DNA from: Methylocystis sp. ATCC 49242
GTDB lineage: Bacteria > Pseudomonadota > Alphaproteobacteria > Rhizobiales > Beijerinckiaceae
Reading direction: 5' to 3'
Assembly: GCF_000188155.2 (NCBI RefSeq)
Contig: NZ_KE124774.1
Location: 1,246,356-1,310,355, forward strand
Length of the DNA stretch: 64,000 nucleotides
Made by a program: the position numbers and the translations under genes
The notes under the pieces: generated by a model
Databases searched by the model: none
What the model saw: only the letters and a program-made list of their open reading frames with translations
What the model was told of the DNA's origin: nothing
Shown: piece by piece, positions 9,889 to 18,211 of the stretch
Layout: each line of letters begins with the position of its first letter
How positions within the stretch are numbered: the first letter of the stretch is position 1

Positions 9889-10994
9889 CTCGTCCGTCCC
9901 GATATGGCCGGACTCTAATCGCATCTGGTCGAGTTTCTCAGGGGCAGGTCACTCACGGCGAAATCAGATAGCATGAGAACAGTCGTTATTTTCAAGAATT
10001 TTGGTCCGTATCACTTGGCCCGGTTGGCGGCACTTTCCGGAGAGATGGATTTATTCGCAATACAATTGGAAGCGTCTACAAGCGAGTATCCATGGGATCC
10101 AACAGTAGCTACGTCATTCAGATCCTTTACACTGTTACGAAGTGCGTTAGGCTCAAGAGCGCGAGAAGCAGAGTGGGAGCTTCGTCAGATCTTGGACCAC
10201 ATTTCCCCGCAAGTAGTGGCTATTCCGGGGTGGTATGAACCTTTGGCTCTTTGTGCTCTCGTGTGGTGTATAGAAAATAGTCGACAGACCGTGCTGATGA
10301 GCGATTCTCGAATGGAAGATGAGCGCAGGAGCATTCTGAAAGAGTTCGTTAAATCGCGTCTTGTCAAATATTTTAATTCAGCATTGGTAGCGGGTACTCA
10401 GCATTCAAGCTATCTTGTGGCGTTAGGTTTTTGCGAGAAGGCAATTTTCAAAGGATACGATGTTGTCGATAATGAACATTTTAGCAAGAAAAGTAACGAT
10501 TTGTCCTGCAACATAGACGTTGTCGATAAATATTTTCTTGTGTGCAGTAGACTTATCCAACGAAAGCGTGTTGATCTCGTCATTGAGGCCTATTCATGTT
10601 TTAAGAATTCAAATCTTGGCCAAGAAATCAAGCTGGTCATTGTTGGCAATGGTCCTGAAAGATGTAAATTGGAGCGATTGGCTTCTGAGAGCGCTTGGGG
10701 GTCTGATATTATATTTCTCGGGAATAGGGATTATAATTCGCTATCGCACATCTATCAGAATGCCGAGGCATTCATTCTCGCCAGTGATAGTGATCAGTGG
10801 GGTTTAGTTGTAAACGAAGCGATGGCAGCGAGTTTGCCAGTCGTTGTTTCGACAGGGGCGGGATGTGCCTTGGATTTAGTTCGTGAGGGCTTTAACGGTT
10901 ACACCTTTCAGCGTGGTTGTGTTTCTTCATTATGTGAAGGAATGAAGAAAGTTACTGAACGAGGGGAGCGTGTGAGGCTAGGAGAAGGCTCTAG

Positions 10995-11857
10995 AGGGTG
11001 TTATGCACCTTGGATCATGAAATCTGCTGCGCGCTTGAGCATGAGACATGCGAAGGCGACGACGTGGAGTCCTGCGAGGGTCTGAGCATAGCGCTCGTAG
11101 TCTTTGACGAGCCGCCTGCATCGCGTCGCCCAGGCGAATGAACGCTCGACCACCCAGCGCTTGGGCAGCAACACGAAGCCTTTTTTGGCCTCGGCGAGTT
11201 TGACGACGCAAAGCTCGGCGCCCTGCGCCTTTGCGGCCTCGGACGCCTTTTCGCCGGTGTAGCCCTGATCGACATAAACGAGTTCGACGCTTTCGCCTGT
11301 CACATCCTGCACGGCTGCGATGAGCTTGCCGACCTCGGCGCGGTCATCGACATTCGCCGGCGTGACATGCAACGCCAGCAAATGGCCCAATGTGTCGACT
11401 GCCATGTGCAGCTTCGAGCCGCGCTTTCGCTTCGCGCCGTCATAGCCCGCTCGTGGGCCGCTCTCAGGGGTCGAGCGCAAGGTGCGGCTGTCGATGATCG
11501 CCGCCGTCGGCTCCGCCGCCCGCCCGGAAGCGACGCGCAACTGGGCGCGCAGATCCTGCGCAAGCGCCTCGAACACGCCCGCCGACAGCCAGCGCTGCGA
11601 TTGCTGATACACGGCGAACCATGGCGGCAGATCGTTGGGCATGGCGCGCCAGGCGATGCCGTAGCGCAGCACGTAACGCAGGCCGTTGAACAGCTCGCGC
11701 AGCGAATGTTGACGCTGCGGCGCGCCTTCGTCCATGAGCGTCAGATAAGGCGCAACCAGCGACCATTCTTCGTCGCTGACGTCAGACGGATAAGGTTTGC
11801 GAATCGGAGACATCCGATTCTACTAAGACAATCAATCACCAAAGTACATAACACCCT
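10995..11857 (-). mobile_element. IS5-family element of a second type (CTAG target)
   Basis: 863 bp with inverted ends AGGGTGTTATG / CATAACACCCT. It is flanked by CTAG (10991-10994 and 11858-11861), matching the YTAR target of several IS5-family groups. It encodes one 270-aa transposase and is distinct from the IS1031-like element. Confidence 0.92.
11001..11813 (-). CDS. IS5-family transposase, single frame
   Basis: 270 aa in one uninterrupted frame: MSPIRKPYPSDVSDEEWSLV (DUF4096-like N-terminus), PTAAIIDSRTLRSTPESG (first catalytic Asp), VYVDQGYTGEKA (second Asp), KRWVVERSFAWATRCRRLVK (catalytic Glu). Nothing looks truncated, so the element may be active. Confidence 0.92.
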   Translation of the reverse strand: MSPIRKPYPSDVSDEEWSLVAPYLTLMDEGAPQRQHSLRELFNGLRYVLRYGIAWRAMPNDLPPWFAVYQQSQRWLSAGVFEALAQDLRAQLRVASGRAAEPTAAIIDSRTLRSTPESGPRAGYDGAKRKRGSKLHMAVDTLGHLLALHVTPANVDDRAEVGKLIAAVQDVTGESVELVYVDQGYTGEKASEAAKAQGAELCVVKLAEAKKGFVLLPKRWVVERSFAWATRCRRLVKDYERYAQTLAGLHVVAFACLMLKRAADFMIQGA

Positions 11858-12005
11858 CTAGGACGATAATATCTACTTGGGGGCTCGATGCTTTCGTGAA
11901 GGGGATGATAGATGCTGCCGAGTACGCAGCCGGGCAAAGCGTTTTGAAACCGAATCTAATCGAGGGCTTCATTCTGCGAAAAATAGCGCGCCGCAAAGTG
12001 CCTTA

Positions 12006-12940
12006 GTGTCCGTCCTGAAAGATGTTGAATCGAATGAATCTGTTGTGATGGATGGGAGGCGGTCTGATTCGTAGGAGGCCGTCGATGTGGACGAAGGCAA
12101 ACCGGGCGAAATACAATCGCGACAGGTTACGTTATCCGAGTGATGTGACGGACGAGGAGTGGGGGCATGTGGCGCCGCTTATTCCTCCGGCCAAGCGTGG
12201 CGGGCGCAAGCGTGAAGTGGACATGCGGGCGGTGTTCAACGCCATCATGTATGTGCTGAGCACGGGATGCCAATGGCGGTACATTCCCAAGGATTTTCCC
12301 CCGAAGAGCACAGTGTATCGTTATTTTTGCGATTGGGCCTGGTGCGGCGTTCTGGATCGCATGCACGACGCGCTCTACGTCATGTGTCGCGAACGAGCGG
12401 AACGAGAGGCGAGCCCCACCGCGGCGATCATCGATAGTCAGAGCGTGAAGAGCGCGGAAAAAGGGGGGCGCGCATTGATCCGCATGGCTATGACGCCGGC
12501 AAAAAGATCAAAGGCAAGAAACGCCACGTACTCGTCGATACGCAAGGTTTGTTGATGGGCGCCGTCGTTCACGGCGCCGACATTCAGGACCGAGACGGCG
12601 GCGTCTTGCTGCTTTCGACGTTGCATGGGCGGTTTCCCTTTCTTGAAAAGCTGTTGGCTGACAGCGCCTATCAGGGACCGATCTTCGCCGACGCAACGGG
12701 CAAAATCCTACCGTGTCTCAAAATCGAGATTATAAAACGATCCGATCAGGCGAAGGGCTTCGTGAAATTGCCCATGCGCTGGATCGTCGAAAGATCAATC
12801 GCCTGGCTAAACCGCTGTAGAAGACTGGCCAAGGATTGGGAAAACCTCAATATCACAGCGCTCGTGTTCCTGCGTTTCGCGTCGATTCGGCTCATGCTAC
12901 GAAAGCTCTGCAATTGTTGACTAACTTCTGGGACGGACTC
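12006..12940 (+). mobile_element. IS1031-like element (IS5 family), copy 3
   Basis: 935 bp, direct orientation relative to copy 1. The left flank is TTA (12003-12005) and the right flank TCA (12941-12943). The unequal flanks show this copy is not a simple insertion; it forms the right boundary of the composite in the cyclase gene. Confidence 0.9.
12085..12920 (+). CDS. IS5-family transposase, copy 3 (-1 programmed frameshift)
   Basis: OrfA starts MWTKANRAKYNRDRLRYPSD at 12085 and, unshifted, runs to 12555. A -1 slip on AAAAAGGGGGG (near 12457-12467) gives the full transposase of about 278 aa with AIIDSQSVKSAEKGG, LLADSAYQG and RWIVERSIAWLNRCRRLAKD. No indels relative to copy 4, so it is a plausible active source. 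Confidence 0.85.
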
Positions 12941-13511
12941 TCAGGAGCGCGAGCATATCCGACCGAACCGAGTCGAGCTTCCCGTTCAATTCGTCCCGCA
13001 GCGCGTCGACGCGCTCGAGATTGTCTGAAAGAGTTGCAGAGTCTTTTGCGTCGAGCTGCTTCAGAAACCGCTGGATTTCGTCATTGAGGTGGCGACGCGC
13101 ATCCACGGCATGTTCTATGCGGTCATCGATCCGGGTGAGCCTCGTCGCGTCGCCAAAAGTGCTTCCCTTCTCGATAAGCGCTCCAATCAGGGCGTGTGCG
13201 CTCGCGATATTCTGTTCGACGGCGGCGCCCTTCGCTTCGAATTTTTCGAGGTTCGCGGCGGTTCGGTCATCGCCCGGGCCCAGCTGGATCTTGCCGATGA
13301 TCATCCGTCGAAGCGCGAGGGCGCGTTCGAGCGATGAAATGTTGGCGCGCGCGAGGCTGCCATAGGCCGGAATGTAGCTGCGCGTCAGCTCTTCGAAATG
13401 GGCGCCGACGCGCATGATGTAAATCATCGACAAGAAAGACGTTAGCGCCATCAGCACGATAAGCGCCAAAGCAACGCCCATGATCTTTCGCCTGATGGAT
13501 AACTGAATCAT
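12941..13511 (-). pseudogene. N-terminal half of the receptor cyclase (4HB sensor), separated from its catalytic half
   Basis: 190 codons from ATG at 13511 (AAGGAAA lies about 8 bases upstream) to the IS edge. The frame MIQLSIRRKIMG is followed by a membrane helix (VALALIVLMALTSFLSMIYI) and a four-helix-bundle periplasmic sensor of the 4HB_MCP type (FEELTRSYIPAYGSLARANI, then KFEAKGAAVEQNIASAHALI), ending VRSDMLALL. By itself it resembles a chemoreceptor N-terminus, but the reading phase, the TNA junction and the domain order show that it continues as TADAEITVQ in the fragment at 3900-5059. Confidence 0.88.
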
Positions 13512-13641
13512 TACGAGATTTCCTTGAATCGTCATGCGCCGGAAAAGAGCCCGGCATTCGACGCCCCGGCGCCTCACGTCGTCTGACGCCGATCAAAAAA
13601 GCCGATCGCTGCAAAACGCGTCAAAACCGAAGACCGTTCGA

Positions 13642-14727
13642 TTACTTTCCCATTTTTTCGTATGCGTCGTTGATCGCCTTGTGCAATTCCTTCCACACGG
13701 AGTTGATCCGCACGTCCGGCCCCCAGTTATACAACCCTTTGGCGACCTCGGCGATTGTCTCGTTGATCGGCTCGCTGCCGCCTTCCTCCAGCTCCATGGA
13801 GAAAAGCGCCGGCAGGGCGTCGCCTTTCCACGCGTCCCAATGTTCGTTCGAGTAATTGGACACGCCTCGCTGAGCCGCCAGCAATTCCGGCGTAAACCGC
13901 GCAAAGATCTGGTGTAGCGGGCCATCCGCCGCCTCGGCGCGATAGGCGTCGCGCACGGCGAAATAACGCACATGCTGAAGCTCATGAGCGAGGCAGCACC
14001 CCATGCGGGCGTCGCTCATCGCGGGATCATAATAGATCTTTATGGAGCCGTCGGGCAGCGCCTCGCCTTCCGAGGTGAAACTCTGACCGAGATAATCGAA
14101 GGTCTTTTTCTCCGGACTCAGCGTCACCTTGCTCGGGTCGCAGCCGAATTCCCGGACGAGCCCTTCGAGAATCTCGCGCTTTCGGATGAAATCCGGCGAT
14201 GACGCAACTTCCTCGCCTGTCGCCGCCGGTGGCGACTGTCGGTGCGCCGGCCTATGGGTCGTATCCTCGTCATGGGTGATGCGCCAGTCGAACCCGGAAT
14301 GAGATGCGGCGACATGCTCCCACCATCTCCGGCCGTCCTTTTGTCGCGGCGAGAGATCATTGACTCTTATCTGTCGAAAAACGCCGGGGTTCTCCTCCAG
14401 GGCGGCAATCGCCGCGCCGACCATCTGACGCCCCAGCCCGGGCCTCAGCGAATTTATCTGTTCAAACACCAGCGAGGGGGGATCGAATTTACCCGCGAGG
14501 AGCAAGGCGACGCCGGACGCCTCCTTGCCGTCGGGGACGGTGATCATCTTCGCGGACGACGACGCCCTGATCTCCCAGAAGCTGCGCCCGTATTTTTTTG
14601 CTTCCGTATACAGCCCGAGCGCCCGCAGATTAGCGCATATGGCGTCGGCGATCGCCTCGATCGCGGGATCGCATTCGTCAATGGCGTCGTTTCCGCGTCC
14701 AAACCGGAAAATGTCCCAAAGGCGCAC
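13642..14727 (-). CDS. hypothetical protein with HELQH metallopeptidase-like motif
   Basis: 361 aa, no signal peptide. The C-terminal domain has CCLAHELQHVRYFAVRDAYR near residue 245, an HExxH zinc-binding motif, with acidic residues downstream (EGGSEPINETIAEVAKG near 330) that could give the third ligand. The N-terminal 130 residues (FWEIRASSSAKMITV, GRQMVGAAIAALEENPGVF) look like a separate small domain. I do not recognise a named family. The upstream gene position relative to the cyclase gene is divergent from the DUF3147 gene and same-strand with the cyclase, separated by 130 bp. Confidence 0.65.
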   Translation of the reverse strand: MRLWDIFRFGRGNDAIDECDPAIEAIADAICANLRALGLYTEAKKYGRSFWEIRASSSAKMITVPDGKEASGVALLLAGKFDPPSLVFEQINSLRPGLGRQMVGAAIAALEENPGVFRQIRVNDLSPRQKDGRRWWEHVAASHSGFDWRITHDEDTTHRPAHRQSPPAATGEEVASSPDFIRKREILEGLVREFGCDPSKVTLSPEKKTFDYLGQSFTSEGEALPDGSIKIYYDPAMSDARMGCCLAHELQHVRYFAVRDAYRAEAADGPLHQIFARFTPELLAAQRGVSNYSNEHWDAWKGDALPALFSMELEEGGSEPINETIAEVAKGLYNWGPDVRINSVWKELHKAINDAYEKMGK

Positions 14728-14885
14728 GCGGCAAGCTCCCGGTGAAAGGAAATTTCGGGGCGGCGACGAAATCCATTAACCCATGAGGCGCGCATCGTTA
14801 AGGGGGCGAGATTGCGACGCTCGCCCGAAATGGGCGCGCGCTCACATTGATTCAGGCGATGGAGGCAAGCTACATTCCTTCCACC

Positions 14886-15236
14886 ATGCTCTATTACGCC
14901 ACCAAGGCCATCGTCTCGGCGCTCGTCATCGTCGCCATTTCGGAGATCGCCAAGAGATCGACGGGCTTTGCCGCTCTCGTCGCGTCTCTACCGCTCACCT
15001 CGCTGTTGGCCTTTGTCTGGCTTCGTATCGAAGGCGCGCCGCCCGAGAAGATCGCGGAGCTGTCCGGCCAGATCTTCTGGCTCATCATCCCGTCGCTGAT
15101 CCTGTTTCCGCTGTTGCCCTTTCTGCTCAGGAACGGGGTCGGCTTCTGGCTCAGCCTCGGCGCGTCGATCGCCGCGACCGCGGGCGCCTATGTCCTGATG
15201 CTGCCGCTGCTGCGCAGGATGGGCGTCGGACTTTAG
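14886..15236 (+). CDS. small integral membrane protein (DUF3147-like)
   Basis: 117 aa from ATG at 14886 (MLYYATKAIVSALVIVAISE); an earlier ATG at 14859 is also possible. Four membrane helices: ALVIVAISEI, ALVASLPLTSLLAFVWL, IFWLIIPSLILFPLLPFLL and LGASIAATAGAYVLMLPLL. Pattern and size fit the DUF3147 family, of unknown function. It is followed by a gap and the convergent YbhB-like gene. Confidence 0.65.
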   Translation: MLYYATKAIVSALVIVAISEIAKRSTGFAALVASLPLTSLLAFVWLRIEGAPPEKIAELSGQIFWLIIPSLILFPLLPFLLRNGVGFWLSLGASIAATAGAYVLMLPLLRRMGVGL

Positions 15237-15294
15237 CTTCGGCCCGGCCGCTGAATATTCACGAACGTTTGTAGCCCGCAGGCATCCGACGCCG

Positions 15295-15753
15295 TCACCG
15301 GTGAAAGATCCCCACAAGCTCCGTTTCCGCCAACAGATGCTTGCGCGCTTCGACCTCGACCTCCTTGCAGGTCGGGTGCGTGCGAATGGGCAGTTCGGCG
15401 CAATCGAGCGCAAGCAGTCGAAAGTGATAATGGTGGACCCCATGGCCGTGCGGCGGGCACGGGCCGTTGTAGCCTAGCTCATCGAAGTCGTTGATCCCGT
15501 GCCGGAAATCCTCGAATCCCTCTGGGCGTCCGGCGCCTTCCACCAGCTCCGTGTGGTAGGCGGGGATGTCGTAACAGGCCCAGTGGCGGAAGACGCCGCG
15601 CGGCGCGTCCGGGTCTTCACAGAGCAGGACGAAGCTTTTCGTCTCCTTCGGCGCGCCGGACCATTTCAGCGGCGGCGAGCGATCGTCGCCCTCGCAGGTG
15701 AATTCCTGGGGGATTTTGTCGCCCCCAGGGAATGCGTCGGAAGTCAATCGCAT
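15295..15753 (-). CDS. YbhB/YbcL-type phosphatidylethanolamine-binding-like protein
   Basis: 152 aa from MRLTSDAFPGGDKIPQEFTC. Signature segments are CEGDDRSPPLKWSGAP, LLCEDPDAPRGVFRHWACYD and YNGPCPPHGHGVHHYHFRL, the ligand-pocket residues of the PEBP/Raf-kinase-inhibitor-like family. Bacterial members are cytoplasmic or periplasmic and their ligands are mostly unknown. A longer start at 15774 adds MLWGDGS and is less conserved. Confidence 0.88.
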   Translation of the reverse strand: MRLTSDAFPGGDKIPQEFTCEGDDRSPPLKWSGAPKETKSFVLLCEDPDAPRGVFRHWACYDIPAYHTELVEGAGRPEGFEDFRHGINDFDELGYNGPCPPHGHGVHHYHFRLLALDCAELPIRTHPTCKEVEVEARKHLLAETELVGIFHR

Positions 15754-15882
15754 CGATCCATCGCCCCATAGCAAAGGCCAGGCTATTTCAGCCGCCAGCC
15801 GTGTAATCCTACATCCTCGATGCAGGATGCATACTGCGCCAAATTAGCGCCGGACTGGAGTTCGGCGAGCGCGACGGCGCCT

Positions 15883-17040
15883 TCAATCCAGAATGACATG
15901 CGGGACAAAGCGTGAGCTATTCGACGTCAAGGGCGATACATCCTCACGAATGCCCATGCCCGCCGGCGCGCCGCCGACGAGCCATGATCCAAGCACCGGA
16001 TAGCGGCCGTCGAAATTCCCGAGCAAATGGAGCGCCTGCAGCACGTGACCCTCGGCGCCGTACGAGCCCGGCGTGCTGACGATGGCGCGGCCATCCCTGA
16101 CGAGCGAGACATTGGCGCCCTCGCGCGAGAAGAGTGGTTTCCGGGCGTAGCTCTCGCCGAGCGCCGCCGCGCGAGGCTCATCGGCGAAATTGCATTCGAG
16201 CAGATTGGGATGACCAGGCGCCATCTCCCACAACAGCGCCAGCATCCCCTTGTTGGAGAGCACGGTTTTCCACGGCGGTTCGACAAAGCGCGTGTTGCGC
16301 ATCGTCGGGGCATGGCTGAATTCGTCGGCGAACATCCATTCCCATGGATAGAGCTTGAACAAGGTTTCGATCCGGCGCCCCTCGCGATCGTAAAAATTGG
16401 CGCCCTTGAGGCCGATGTCCTGCATGTCGAGCAGAGCGGCGACGCTTCCCGCCTGCGTCGCGCAATCGGCCAGATAGGCGGTCGTGCCGAAATCCTCGAC
16501 GCTGTCGCTTATCGCTGCGAGATGAATCAGAGACTTTTGCGCTATCTCGCCCCAACGCGCGATGAGCTTGTCATGAAGCGAGTTGAACTGATCCGCGCCG
16601 CGCGGCAAATCACCGCTTTCGACCAGATGCTCCAGCCAATACCATTGCACGACGGCGGATTCATAAAGGCTCGTCGGCGTGTCGGCGTTGTATTCGAGAA
16701 GTTTCGCAGGACCCCTCCCGTCATATGCGAAATCGAAACGTCCGTAGAGCGACGGCTCCCGTTTTTTCCAGCTCTCCGCAACAAGGTCGCGCGCATGTGC
16801 GGGAATGCGGAGCCGCTCCATCATCTCCTGGCTTTCGACGATACGCCCGACGAGGTCGAGACACATCGCGTCGAGTTCGGCCGTCGGCGCTTCGATATCC
16901 TCCTCGATCTCGCGCAGCGAGAATGCATAGCGCGCGTTTTCGTCCCAATAGCGCACTCCGTCCATATTGGCGTAAGTGAAGCCGATTTCCGCGAAATGCC
17001 TTTCGAAATCGGGGCGCGGTGGCGAGGCTTCGCGTCTCAT
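15883..17040 (-). CDS. glutathionylspermidine synthase-family ATP-grasp ligase
   Basis: 385 aa from ATG at 17040, which overlaps the stop of the preceding gene (ATGA). The family pattern is clear: YWDENARYAFSLREIEEDIE at the N-terminus, KLLEYNADTPTSLYESAVVQ (ATP-grasp nucleotide site), EWMFADEFSHAPTMRNTRFV and SYARKPLFSREGANV. It has only the synthetase domain, with no amidase, as in YjfC/YgiC proteins. These ligate an amine to a glutathione-like peptide; the true substrate is unknown. It is the third gene of an operon with a DUF350 membrane protein. Confidence 0.85.
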   Translation of the reverse strand: MRREASPPRPDFERHFAEIGFTYANMDGVRYWDENARYAFSLREIEEDIEAPTAELDAMCLDLVGRIVESQEMMERLRIPAHARDLVAESWKKREPSLYGRFDFAYDGRGPAKLLEYNADTPTSLYESAVVQWYWLEHLVESGDLPRGADQFNSLHDKLIARWGEIAQKSLIHLAAISDSVEDFGTTAYLADCATQAGSVAALLDMQDIGLKGANFYDREGRRIETLFKLYPWEWMFADEFSHAPTMRNTRFVEPPWKTVLSNKGMLALLWEMAPGHPNLLECNFADEPRAAALGESYARKPLFSREGANVSLVRDGRAIVSTPGSYGAEGHVLQALHLLGNFDGRYPVLGSWLVGGAPAGMGIREDVSPLTSNSSRFVPHVILD

Positions 17041-17396
17041 GAGCCGCCGAAGTGAAAACCGCCGGAATGACCGAAGCCCCCGAAGGACGCGCCATGCGAG
17101 GATGAGCCGCCCGCAGCCCAATGCCAGCCGCTGCTCGAACGGTGGTATGTCGAGCCGCTACGATGCTTGCAGATCAGCTCGTCGGGGTTCGCTGGGTCAG
17201 GCTCGCAGTTGAGCTTCCTGTCGAGCCAGTCGATTGTTTCATAGACGCCGAGCGACAGCGCGCCCATGATCGCCAATGAAACGGCGAGCGACCGCTTTTG
17301 CGACGACGGCCCGCCGCCCGCGGACGCCTTCGCCCTGTGGGTCACGACCGGCGGCGCCGGGCCGCGTTTGCCGAATTCCTTGCCCTTCTCCGTCAT
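17037..17396 (-). CDS. small membrane-anchored Gly/Ser/His-rich protein (YjfM-like position)
   Basis: 119 aa. A basic N-terminus is followed by one membrane helix (SLAVSLAIMGALSLGVYETI, residues 37-56), a CEPDPANPDELICKH segment with two cysteines and a tail rich in Gly, Ser, His and Phe (FGGFGHSGGFHFGGS). It lies between the DUF350 gene and the glutathionylspermidine-synthase gene, overlapping the latter by four bases, so all three are co-translated. The position matches yjfM in the E. coli yjfLMC cluster; sequence similarity was not tested. Confidence 0.7.
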   Translation of the reverse strand: MTEKGKEFGKRGPAPPVVTHRAKASAGGGPSSQKRSLAVSLAIMGALSLGVYETIDWLDRKLNCEPDPANPDELICKHRSGSTYHRSSSGWHWAAGGSSSHGASFGGFGHSGGFHFGGS

Positions 17397-17400
17397 GCGC

Positions 17401-17811
17401 TCACGGGCTCATGCAGGCGGCGCTGAGCAGCCCCGCCGAAACCGAGACTGCCGCTACCCAGAGCGCCGCTCCGAGCGCATTCTCCTCGATCGCCAGCGAC
17501 AGGCCCGGGTGTGCGAGACGCGCGAGGAAATAGGCGATGATCTGGGTGACGAGCGCGACGAAGCCCCACATCACGAATTCGAGAACCGAGCCCGTGTGAT
17601 GGATCGCTCCCGCCAGCGCAATGGAGAATCCGACGAGACTTCCGCCAAAGGCGATCGCCGCCGAAGCGTTCTGCTGCTCGACGATGAGGGCGAACTCGTC
17701 GTGCCGCGTCACACGCGTATAGACGAGGCAGAAGACAGCGCAGAAGCCTACCGCGCCGGCGAAATAAACGGAGAAGGCCAGCAGGCCGGACAGAAATTCA
17801 GGCACGAACAT
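17401..17811 (-). CDS. DUF350 family membrane protein (YjfL-like)
   Basis: 136 aa with four membrane helices in the two-repeat DUF350 pattern: LLAFSVYFAGAVGFCAVFCL and ASAAIAFGGSLVGFSIALAG in the first half, EFVMWGFVALVTQIIAYFLA and GAALWVAAVSVSAGLL in the second. DUF350 proteins commonly neighbour glutathionylspermidine-synthase-like genes, as here. First gene of the three-gene operon; its stop is four bases before the next start. Confidence 0.85.
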   Translation of the reverse strand: MFVPEFLSGLLAFSVYFAGAVGFCAVFCLVYTRVTRHDEFALIVEQQNASAAIAFGGSLVGFSIALAGAIHHTGSVLEFVMWGFVALVTQIIAYFLARLAHPGLSLAIEENALGAALWVAAVSVSAGLLSAACMSP

Positions 17812-18211
17812 CGACCCCCGTCAGGCTGAGTCGGAGTCAATGGTAGCATTTACCGAGCTTGAGCGACACAGTCTCCCGCATACAGTTCGCGACAGCGGAA
17901 AGAAGCGGGACAGAACGGTCACGGCGTAATCCCGGAACGTCAGCCACCGTCACGGTATCGGATTGAACGCCCGAACAAAGCAGAACTTACGACATTGCAA
18001 TCGTCGCCAAGCGGATTTGGGCTGCAATTGTGGAATTCCACAATCGCGCGCCGCCTGCACTTTGCGCTCTCGACAAGTGAGCGCGTCTCTAGGTACCGGA
18101 TGCGAGCGCTCGGATTGCATATCATTGAAGCGCGAGGCGAACCCGGCGCCGCTGTCTGTCATGGAGAGCTCGGCGTCGTTATGTCGACGCCGGCTCTATT
18201 GTCGGCCTGGC
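17812..18211. other. intergenic region without a recognisable gene
   Basis: About 400 bases upstream of the DUF350 operon and downstream of the sorbosone-dehydrogenase gene. Only short frames without family features are present. It probably holds the promoter of the DUF350 operon, but no convincing -35/-10 pair was found. Confidence 0.5.

Larger units (their letters stand above)
8684..9951 (-). mobile_element. IS3-family element, type A (first copy)
   Basis: 1268 bp with 14-bp terminal inverted repeats TGACCTGCCCCTGA. It is flanked by the 4-bp duplication CTCA (8680-8683 and 9952-9955). It sits exactly at the 3' end of the polymerase gene and just before the next glycosyltransferase. A near-identical second copy lies at 25958-27225. 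Confidence 0.93.
9973..12006 (+). pseudogene. GT4-family glycosyltransferase, interrupted by an IS5-family element
   Basis: Part 1 (9973-10994) begins MRTVVIFKNFGPYHLARLAA and contains an acceptor domain followed by the GT4 nucleotide-sugar domain: YFLVCSRLIQRKRVDLVIEA, VGNGPERCKLE and SDSDQWGLVVNEAMA with the conserved Glu pair region. The IS (10995-11857) with CTAG duplications interrupts it. Removing it joins GEGSR to TIISTWGLDAFVKGMI and runs to a stop at 12004-12006, giving about 389 aa, a normal length. The last base of the stop belongs to IS copy 3, so a few native residues may have been lost. The original ATG overlapped the polymerase stop (ATGA), marking an EPS operon. Confidence 0.8.
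5060..12940. mobile_element. 7.9-kb IS-bounded composite insertion with exopolysaccharide genes, inside the cyclase gene
   Basis: Two directly repeated copies of the same IS1031-like element (5060-5996 and 12006-12940) enclose a 6-kb AT-rich cargo: a glycosyltransferase fragment, a Wzy-like polymerase and a second glycosyltransferase, with three further IS insertions. The outer flanks are TTA (5057-5059) and TCA (12941-12943), both fitting the TNA target of this IS type but differing in the middle base. The inner flanks are TTA and TTA. Joining the outer flanks at TNA restores the cyclase frame exactly (CTN ACC). Either composite transposition or recombination of a circular unit into a resident IS would explain it. 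Confidence 0.85.

Noticed and set aside
12941-13511. Methyl-accepting chemotaxis protein
   Set aside because: It has only the 4HB sensor; the signalling domain is absent and the frame joins the HAMP-cyclase half at 5059.
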